In this document: positions 56,275 through 64,000 of the stretch, piece after piece
Layout: every line of letters starts with the position of its first letter
How positions within the stretch are numbered: position 1 is the stretch's first letter
Source of the DNA: Ligula intestinalis
Lineage: Eukaryota > Platyhelminthes > Cestoda > Diphyllobothriidea > Diphyllobothriidae
Length of the DNA: 64,000 nucleotides
Assembly (NCBI GenBank): GCA_036362985.1
Contig: JAYGXS010000010.1
Span: 8,703,866-8,767,865, forward strand
Reading direction: 5' to 3'
Made by a program: the position numbers and the translations under genes
Notes under the pieces: model-generated
Database searches by the model: none
What the model was told of the DNA's origin: nothing
Seen by the model: only the letters and a program-made list of their open reading frames with translations

Positions 56275-56430
56275 AAGCGGGCGTTTATAGCTTAGCGGTA
56301 GAGCATTAGTCTCCAACGAAAGCTTTCTCTGATGCGCGGGTTCAAATCCCGCCAAACGCCTACAGTTTTTCACACTTGGGTCAACCCAAATTAAGCAAAT
56401 CTGCCAAACCATCTTCATAATTAAGTCAGC
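56275..56430 (+). mobile_element. tRNA-derived SINE, family A, copy 2
   Basis: GGCGTTT at 56280-56286 pairs with AAACGCC at 56354-56360 as a seven-base acceptor stem. TAGCTTAGCGG is the A-box and GGTTCAAATCC the B-box, with a perfect T-arm (GCGGG, CCCGC). The anticodon arm is oversized (CATTAG and CTGATG around about 19 bases), so this is a tRNA-like SINE head and not a working tRNA. The tail TTTTTCACACTTGGGTCAA, TTAAGCAAATCTGCCAAA follows. Confidence 0.75.
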
Positions 56431-56439
56431 CTAGTAGTA

Positions 56440-56690
56440 ATTCTGGTGGATTCTAGATGATTGCTTAGGAAATCCTGCTTGGGCAGTCAACNNNNNNNNN
56501 NCGGGTAATATCGATCCAAGTGTGATTAAACTCATGGCGTGAAGCGGGTGTTTGTAGTTTAGCGGTAGAGCATTAGCCTCCGGCAAAGGTTTTCTCTGAT
56601 GCTTAGGTTCAAATCCTGCAAATCGCCTAGAGGTTTTCACACTTGGATCAACTCAAATTAAGCAAATCTGCCAAACCAACTAAATATCAC
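56440..56690 (+). mobile_element. tRNA-derived SINE, family A, copy 3 (contains an N gap)
   Basis: The 5' segment TTCTGGTGGATTCTAGATGA, AATCCTGCTTGGGCAGTC is interrupted by 10 Ns. TTTGTAGTTTAGCGGTAGAG (A-box) and AGGTTCAAATCC (B-box) follow, with a TTTTCACACTTGGATCAA tail. It sits directly after copy 2 in the same orientation. Confidence 0.7.
56492..56501. other. Assembly gap (10 Ns)
   Basis: Ten consecutive Ns inside a SINE. The true gap length is unknown. Confidence 1.
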
Positions 56691-56959
56691 TCGCAATCAG
56701 TACTCAGCAGTTAAATAAGCAATATATTTTGCAGTGGCAACCAATTTAACTCTAGCACGACCAGAAATCGACATCCTATCAATTTTCATTCTAACTGCAA
56801 TATAACACTGTAACAATAGGCTTTCTAAGTGTGAGAGAGTCAGTTTTGGGTCGTTGATATAAAAATAAAATCATTTTATGCTAAAACCAGCTTGCGTTAA
56901 AGGTGGCCGACCGAACGTAAAACTTTCCGCTGTGCAAAGCTACGGCAAAGGTAGTTTAA

Positions 56960-57510
56960 ATAGTGCAGCTTACATACCCCTAGTCCCAACATTTTTTCGT
57001 GTGGAAACGGGGCTTATATAGGTTTGGGGATACAAAAATAGGAAAGACACTGAAGGAACTCTGCAGAAGTTGGTGGGAAGTCGAAAGAACACTTTATACA
57101 CCCAACATGAATGGAAAAATCCATATTTTTTAAACAATCATTTGTACTGAGTCTTTTGTGTTCTTATTCAAACTTCGGCTATCAGAGCTGATAAAAGATT
57201 TGGGAATTGTTTTGCCAGTTGCTCAATATCGAAAATGCACGTTAGTTCCAGTTTTCCGTTCTGGAATTAGATTAATATAGATTGCAGCGCGAAGCGCCAA
57301 TAACACATTCAATTTCCATGCAAAACAACTAATTCCCAGCGGTTGCGAGAAACAAATTCAACTACATTTTTCCACTTTCCAGTTATTTCGACAAAGTTCG
57401 TTCACTGCATGTCCTACTTTTCCACCCTTAAGCCCTTAAAACCCTGTTTCCATTGGACAAAATGCTGGGACTAAGGATATGTGAGGTGCACTGCTTTATC
57501 TACCTTCCCC
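56960..57510. mobile_element. Foldback element III, copy 2
   Basis: TAGTCCCAACATTTTTTCG, TGGAAACGGGG and ATAGGAAAGAC at 56980-57050 recur in reverse at 57380-57480 (CAAAATGCTGGGACTA, CCCTGTTTCCA). GCGCGAAGCGCC and TTTCCATGCAAAAC lie inside and match the copy at 18635-19150. Confidence 0.5.
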
Positions 57511-58904
57511 GTTCTTTATTTTAAAAATTTGACCTTTATTCATTTCTATTTACTATTCTATAATAAAAGAAGGAAATTTTAGGTTTAAGTGCATTTTCAC
57601 TAAAGGACTTTTTTGAACCCGACCTTCTGATATATATGTAACCACTTCAGTCGTATATTTTGCGTGTAAGACAAATCCCACATTTTACTAGGCCAACAAT
57701 AGGATTTCCTATAAGCCGCAACAGTTTTGCAGTATTGGTGAATAATGTTGTGCATTTTACAACAGCTGTAAAAGAGAAACAGATAGGATGCTTCAGGAGT
57801 GAAAATTTTATACTCTTCAAAACTCACATGGGTAAATAACATTTCCTTAAAGTGAAAGCTCTTCATGTCGAAGACTGTACTTTAAAAATGGCGGCACGTG
57901 TTAGCGAGCTTATAAAACATAGAATCAGTATTTAAGAGGTGCCTATAAATGTAGTTAATTGATAAGGGCATTAACAATCCCCGGTAAAATGCATATGAAA
58001 TAAAAAGTTATGTTTAACAGAAACGAAATTCATCCGAGAGGGTTTTTGTAAATGGCATAACATATTTGAGGATTAAGGTGCAACAGCGTTAAGCTAACAG
58101 CCCGTATTAAGTAATTAATTGTAATCGAAGCCACATGTTAAAAGTTTGTTCAAAATTTCATGAGATAGCAAATATATTATGCATATAGTAAAAGTCCGTC
58201 CATTTTGCCATGTAGTTACTGATAAGCTGATATCAAGAAAATATTTGCTTTTCCATTATTTCCTATACTCTATAGATTTACCCACCTTTTTACCTCAAAA
58301 ACGTTGATGTCATACTTTAGGTCCTCTTTTTATTACTGCAACGCACACTGTGTGAGCTTTTATTACGATGATTTCTTTATGCGTGGAATATGCACTGATT
58401 AATTTTTAATAAATTATAGAAAAGAGGTCTAGTACAATATTAATGCAAAGTTGTGTAATGCGCCACACTTCCTAGTCTAATTTTATAGGTATATGCTGAA
58501 GAGTGCTTACCCACTGATTTATTATGACCAAGTCATATTGCTTTTTGCTTTTGCTTGACCAACAACTCCATTTAGCCGGGAATTCCACGCCTAGGTCAAT
58601 TGCAGGGTTATACATAAGTTTTGGTAGCAACAAGACCAAGCGTTTTGCCACAACCACCCTAAATCATCTTCTGTGCTATGATCTTGGTTTTTTTAATCCT
58701 AAATTATCTGAAAAAACGCAGTGCTTCAAGAATTTTTAAAATATAATTTACTACAAACATTTAGCTTTTCAATTCTGGATAGCTGATAGACAGGATTGCC
58801 TCCCAGAGGACGTTAGATTTCATACAGTTATCCAAATATTTACCAAACAACGCAGAATATTCCCTACCCAACACAGAAATGGTAGGGCGGATATTCTATT
58901 CCTT
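57511..58904. other. AT-rich stretch, nothing recognised
   Basis: No motif-bearing frames. Confidence 0.5.
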
Positions 58905-59330
58905 AGTCTACATGCACGGACCTTCTGAAGTGATCGCCTAACAATTAAATCGACTCGGCATCAGCCTCGCTCACAGGCTGGTGTCCCCCCTGAGGACAAA
59001 CCGATCTCGCGTTAAAGGTAGCATACCGAAAGTGCAACAAACCAATGTGATTTATCGCATTCCGCGTGCTGATTGCCTAAGCGTTTACATATGTCATACA
59101 GGTTGGACACTCGGAACCCGCATAGATGGACATTAGCTGGCCATCTGTAGACGTTACCCATTGTTTTTCGTGTTTGCGCACGCTATTTATATTAACCACT
59201 GCTCCGATTGAGACGAAACTGAAGAGGTAGCCGCGGCTAACACAAAACAGGCATGATAATTTCTTGAAGCGACACAGTATTAACTGGCACGTATGGTCGA
59301 CGAACTTGCGTCCCGCCTGAACTAACAACA
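58905..59330 (+). pseudogene. PLE relic: GIY-YIG domain, third variant
   Basis: In one frame: VYMHGPSEVIA, stop at 58939-58941, QLNRLGISLAHRLVSPLRTN, QTNVIYRIPRADC, SVYICHTGWTLGTRIDGH, stop, LAICRRYPLF. It corresponds to [49 protein letters not shown] of the intact element. GIY-YIG residues are altered (YICHT), and several stops follow, then a recognisable ANTKQA and FLEAxQYW. Inactive. Confidence 0.7.
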
Positions 59331-60074
59331 GTCGATCCGTACTTGGTCAAGTGGAACTTCGTTGATTCTGCTGTTCCCTCGAACACGCAGCTCATAATCG
59401 AGACGTTCAACCCCCTTCCTATTCACTCGCAACGCCTATGGCAGTAGTGTTCGCGTCATCCTAGTGCGTCACCTCACGTCCTCACTAATGTTCTATGTGA
59501 CCTCTGCCCCAAAACCCTCAAGTACGACAATCCCAGCCCTCACTTTTAATTCATCTGACTAAGAGCTAGTGTCACCAGGTCGAAAATTCACGAGTTAAGC
59601 TCCATTTTCTTACGAGCCCTCGCTCAACTTTTACTAACCAGCTGAACTGTAAACTGGGCGACATTTTCGGGCAGTACACAGAAGCATACATTGCATATCG
59701 TCAACTTATTAGTAATAACTTATCTTAACTTTGATATATGACAATGGCATTATAGTTTAGACTTCTATCAATAAGCTTGTTCATCCTATTTAATAAAGGT
59801 TCTTGTGGTAAAACCGTATTGTCTTTTAAAAGGTAGGACGAAAACAGTCAAACAAACTTAATCATCGCGTTTGTGTACTAAGCCACTTGCGCAGTTATAC
59901 TGACATCGCACTCATAACCTAGATCAAGTTTTCGCTGTTTACTAGTTTATCAATTGTATAATAAAATAAGCAACATCCATCGACATGTTCCCCGTATTTG
60001 TGTTTCGGTGTATCCTGTGTAGACTTAAATCAGAAAAACCCTTAATGACTAACGGTGACCTATCAATTATTAGG
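59331..60074. other. Nothing recognised
   Basis: It possibly includes 3' sequence of the PLE relic, but without the hammerhead-like module. Confidence 0.4.
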
Positions 60075-60315
60075 AGGGGTTGGCAGATTTAATTAATGAA
60101 CTAAGTCTTATAGTCATTCTGGTGGATTATAGATGATTGCTTAGGAAATCCTGCCTGAGCAGTCATACAACTATATCCGTTATGTGGGATTTCATAAGTG
60201 CAGTAGGCTCCTCAGGGAAAGTGACCCAAGCGTCGGCTTTGCTGAGGCTCTTCCTGCTGTATGGGTTCGAATACCATCAAGGTCATGCATTTTTCACAGG
60301 TGGGCTAACTAGACT
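60075..60315 (+). mobile_element. tRNA-derived SINE, family A, copy 4
   Basis: TTGGCAGATTTAATTAATGA, TTCTGGTGGATTATAGATGA and GGAAATCCTGCCTGAGCAGT match the 5' segment. AGTGCAGTAGGCTCC and GGGTTCGAATACC are decayed A- and B-boxes, followed by TTTTTCACAGGTGGG. Confidence 0.6.
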
Positions 60316-60464
60316 TACTAATTAATTTGATAACTCAACACACAAAGACTGAAAGTGTCCGTTATTTGTCAAAGTATGCAATAAATGCACTAACCGCAGC
60401 GTCTATTGCACACTGGCCCAAGCGAAAGAGCTCTTGACTCACTAAAACAGTAACTGTAAATGTG

Positions 60465-60560
60465 GCTTGAATATCGGTTGATGGTGACCGCAAATAGACC
60501 AGAAATGGCCTTTTCAGTATTTTTTGACCTTGCGGTAGCATACTATAATAAAAGTACACC
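60465..60560 (+). mobile_element. SINE-B 3' fragment
   Basis: GGTTGATGGTGACCGCAAAT, AGACCAGAAATGGCCTTTTC, then TTTTGACCTTGCGGTAGCAT match the SINE-B body. Confidence 0.45.
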
Positions 60561-61340
60561 CTTCTACTGCAAGTAGTCATTTCTTCCAGATTATTTCGCG
60601 AGATTCTCACGCCCTCTTTCCATAATCAATGGTTAAGTAATAAGTAGAAGACCCGGTGAGGTTAACGACGTTGCATGATGCGCACTCACTACTGAAATCA
60701 GTATTGCATAGTGGAACTATGTGAAAGCGCCAAAAAATTCACTGACCGAATGCATCAGTAATTATTGCTACTTTACGATGAACATCAGCTGTCCGACACT
60801 GTCGAGTGTTGAATGGTGATTGGGAGGTATTGAGATAGCCATTGGTGAACCCATTCTTGCAGTAAATCGGTCCTTTTTTGTTAATAATAAATGTACCGCG
60901 TTTTGCTTTAGCATACCGTGCCATTTACGGTTGCCAAGTGACGCGGTAACTCGGAGCATTTCAGGATTGAGACTCAAACTGCAATAGCTCCTTCTCAGTA
61001 TGGCCTTTCTGTGAATAGCTTGAAGTTAAATCCGAGTGGCCTTTAGAGAATCCAGGTACATTCGGTTTAGGTCAGGTACTGCGTAGCGCGCGTAGACAAA
61101 CAATCAGGCAACTGCTGTAGAGTCAGCAAACGTCTTTGTCGAGATTATCCAATGCAGGTGCAAGTCACGTCACGCCCCAACCCTATCGAACTATAAGTTG
61201 GACATGGCAGTTTGCGACGGTTAAACCTTCATTGAGACTCCTAGACAATGCTAAGTGAGAAAAAGTATTATGTAAAGGCAGAGATTTGCATACAATAGGT
61301 CACTTTCTTCTTGGCATTAAGATATATCCACGGGTGGTTT
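60561..61340. other. Nothing recognised
   Basis: Short frames without motifs. Confidence 0.45.
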
Positions 61341-61450
61341 ACCGTTTGCGATTGAGGATGACGGGCTGATGACGACTAAACAGCAAGAAATTGCCATTTC
61401 AGTTTCTTTTGACCTTGCCGGTAGTGTGTTTCTGCCTATATGTTTACATC
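61341..61450 (+). mobile_element. SINE-B 3' fragment
   Basis: ACGGGCTGATGACGACTAAA, CAAGAAATTGCCATTTCAGT, TTTTGACCTTGCCGGTAGTG and TTTCTGCCTATATG. Confidence 0.55.
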
Positions 61451-61664
61451 CATAAGCCAAATATAGCACACGAAGTGCGCAAAATGACCTACGTCTGGGC
61501 TATTGAACACTTTGCGTGCCGTACTGGTATTATTAAAGCATTTGCGGTATGGCACACCAAATATTTTTGCCAGTAGCAAGAGAAAAGTAGAAATAATGGG
61601 ATCCAGCAAAATCCGATACATATGATTGAGGGCGACGCGCTCACCTGACTTATATATAAAAATA

Positions 61665-61845
61665 AGGGGGCCGTGGCGCTGTGGTTAGAGCATTGGACTT
61701 TTACCTAACAAGATCGTAGGCTCAAGCGTCCGCATCACTTCCCCTGGGTTGCGTATGGCTGGCTTATGGCGTCTAAGACGCCAAAAATACGCATTGAAGT
61801 CTCCCTGGTCTTTTTCGGCAATACATTTCTGTATATAATATGTTC
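61665..61845 (+). mobile_element. tRNA-derived SINE, family B
   Basis: GGGCCGTGGCGCTGTGGTTA and GAGCATTGGAC form the A-box region, GTAGGCTCAAGCG the decayed B-box. TATGGCTGGCTTATGGCG, then AAGTCTCCCTGGTCTTTTTC and CATTTCTGTATATAATAT follow. Confidence 0.7.
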
Positions 61846-62659
61846 GCAGTTTAGGGCTGCTGTCGGGACTCGAGAGTACGCTCATCCAAGGCGTAGCAGA
61901 ACAAGTGAGCTCCCCACCGATCAGTAAGCGCCATCTACCCATATATAATTATACTTTAATAAACTGAATCAACTGCTTGCAAGTTAAAAGGGCGAACTAC
62001 TTTACATTTTGAAAAGCATCTTATCCAATCCAAGCAATTGCGCCGTTGAGTAGGACATGTATGCTAGTTCATATTGACACCCGGCCGTTGTTTGAAGCAA
62101 ACAAATGCAGTTCTCAATTGGATAGCCAAAAGAACGTTCAGAATGCAGTGTTTGCGGTATATAATGATAAAGTTTGCTCTCAATTTTCTTAGTGGCTCAT
62201 GCATAGCTGCGGGCAACAGGCACACCAAAGTTGCTTGGAGTCGGAACACGGCCAAAAAACTCCGTTTCAGGTAAATAGAGTATGCGGAAAGCAAGACATG
62301 CTATAGCAACGTTTTTTGCTTATGGAATGGCTGTTAGGTTTTTTTTTTCGCCAAAATGGCATGCTTTTGTGGCAGACATGCTTGACTTGCAGCTTACCAT
62401 TTTCCGAAACAGGAGTGATCGGAACGTCTAAAAGTAGATGGGAATAGCATAGACTAATGAGAGCGATTGATTTTTAGAGCCGTTAGGGCGGACTTGATAG
62501 ATCTCCCATGCTGGAGAAACAAAACTGCCCTGTATTGCATGTTTTGCTAATAAAACATACTTAACATGTAAGGGGGTGCACATAAAACATGTCTTTTTGC
62601 GTGCGATGTCAGCATATTACTATACCAGTTTTCAGCTTTTGAAAATTGTGTAAACAGCA
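61846..62659. other. Nothing recognised
   Basis: AT-rich. No motif-bearing frames. Confidence 0.5.
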
Positions 62660-63370
62660 TAATTTATTCGAACTATTACTTTCGAGAGTGCTTATCAGTT
62701 GCTTCGTCTCGTGGCGTAACTTGGATAACGTCAGCGAAAATAAAACATTGATTTCCTACAGAAAAATCGATACAAACAGTAAACTAACGGGAAATGGCCA
62801 AGATACAATCAATAGAGTAAGAAAGTTAAAACGCTGTGGGCAGCAAAAGCTAAGGAAGAAATATCTGAAGCTTAAAGATGGGGAGGAAAATGTGTAAACA
62901 GGGAGTCGGTTTTATGACGGCAGAATTAGGTTTACCGCATGCTCCAGTTGTTTACATAGGTCGGGTTTGAACCGCCGTATGTAGGCTGTTTCCAAGTTGT
63001 GTAAAGTACGAGTTTTTCGTGCCTGAACAAGTACGCGGAAAGAGTTTTTGGCGTCCACGGAATGGCTTACATACGGTGGTTCAAATTTGACCTATGTGAA
63101 CAACTGGAGCATGTGGTGAACCGAATTTCACCATGGTAACACCGGCTCCCTGTTTACACCTTTCCTTTCCCATTTTTTGCCTTAGACTTTTTCTCCCCAG
63201 TTTTTGCTGCCCACAGAGTTTTAATTTCCGTATCTTATTGATTAGATTTTGGCCATTTTCTGTGACCTTGCTGTTTTGTATCGATTTATCTGTAGGAATT
63301 CAATGTTGTCTTTTCTCTAACGTTATGCAACTAAAGGAAGCAACTGGTGAGCACTCTCGAAATTAATGGA
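62660..63370. mobile_element. Foldback element II
   Basis: Arms of about 330 bases (roughly 62670-62995 and 63058-63365) share, in inverted order, TCGAGAGTGCT, CAGTTGCTTC, TTTCCTACAGAAAAATCGAT (left) against ATCGATTTATCTGTAGGAAT (right), TGTGGGCAGCAAAA, GTGTAAACAGGGAG, CATGCTCCAGTTGTT and CACATAGGTC-type blocks. The central loop is about 60 bases. No coding capacity. A related single arm lies at 14278-14500. Confidence 0.7.
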
Positions 63371-64000
63371 TCCAATACATTGAACCAGGGAAAAGAAAAT
63401 TTAAAATTATAGTTTTCAATTTGTCATTTATCTAGAGTGACAAAAAAATGGTAAGACGCAAAAACAAACATCCAAGCAGTATTCAGGATCAGTCAGTTCT
63501 ACGTTCATGATATCTCAAAGACTGGACTGGCTGTCAAACGTCAACACATCAAACGCCGTGCAAGAGCAAGTATTTAAGGAAACGAATAAGTTTTATTCAT
63601 ATAACTATCGGCATTTTATTTGCCCTTGAAAATAAATCTAAACGCGGACGTCGCATATGAAAAGGAATGGTCACTCTATAGGTTACCGATATCAAGAATT
63701 TTATTTTGCTTATTTTAGCCTTCTATGTACCTCCTTCATACGATCGACGTCTTCTTAATATTATACGTTTGGCAGATCTGCAACGCATCAGTGCCTGTCA
63801 CCATAAACACTGAACAGTTCATTCCCGGTTACACTAGATTTGCTCATTGTGCGAGGAAACTAAACGTTTTTCGGGAAAGAGGAAAAATTGAATGGGCGTT
63901 ACTCACTAAAGTGAACCTATCTCGCAGTATAGGAGAAAAAGAACCTGTAAAGCCAATACTGTGGTATTTTTGCTAAAGAAAGACGACCATTACTTCCAAC
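63371..64000. other. Nothing recognised
   Basis: The frame at 63725-63976 (83 codons, hydrophobic start) shows no family motif, and I could not tie it to a splice structure. Confidence 0.4.

Noticed and set aside
56280..56360. Functional tRNA gene
   Set aside because: Perfect acceptor and T stems but an anticodon region with a loop of about 19 bases, repeated with a SINE tail.
63725..63976. Small membrane or secreted protein (83 codons, hydrophobic N-terminus)
   Set aside because: No family motif, no neighbouring exon signals; frames of this length occur by chance here.
1..64000. CRISPR arrays, operons, ribosome binding sites, rRNA
   Set aside because: The window is eukaryotic; no regularly spaced identical repeats or rRNA signatures are present.

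Overview
The window is animal nuclear DNA with moderate-to-low GC. Coding exons are short and widely spaced, introns are kilobases long, and most of the sequence is decayed transposon. Together the abundant Penelope-like elements (PLEs), Tc1/mariner relics, tRNA-derived SINEs and degenerate CCCTAA-type tracts fit a flatworm. A tapeworm with a large repeat-rich genome is my best guess; this is inference and no marker in the window proves it. A run of 10 Ns at 56492-56501 marks an assembly gap.

The only host gene I can support is the 3' part of a cystinosin (CTNS-like) gene on the + strand. It has three coding exons (374-544, 9124-9241, 11486-11703), all with consensus splice sites and matching phase, which together encode the last 168 residues including the second PQ-loop. 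The upstream exons lie outside the window. The 8.6-kb first intron holds a 466-bp foldback element, two telomere-like tracts, a SINE, microsatellites and a nearly complete PLE (about 5667-8576). That PLE has an open RT plus GIY-YIG endonuclease frame, a flanking 8-bp repeat and a very recent-looking inverted 5' end. The 2.2-kb second intron holds two PLE 3' ends arranged head to head.

From 11704 to 64000 I find no convincing host exon. The interval contains a Tc1/mariner relic with a recognisable terminal repeat (13558-14272), a second PLE lineage (14541-15043), a Tc1 relic (15985-16970), and a classical mariner relic (20483-20900). It also holds further PLE relics at 23375-24385, 26330-26800, 29820-30396, 33160-33838 and 58905-59330, two SINE families with several copies each, three foldback families, and long AT-rich stretches in which I recognise nothing.

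The most interesting recurrent signal is a short module at PLE 3' ends that matches the hammerhead-ribozyme core: CUGANGA, a small hairpin, then GAAA followed by a palindromic four-base stem III and a cleavable C. It is usually followed at once by AATAAA. It occurs more than ten times in the window on both strands, twice as head-to-head pairs. Stem III is ACGU in most copies but AGCU in the intact PLE. That change preserves pairing only if two ribozymes dimerise.
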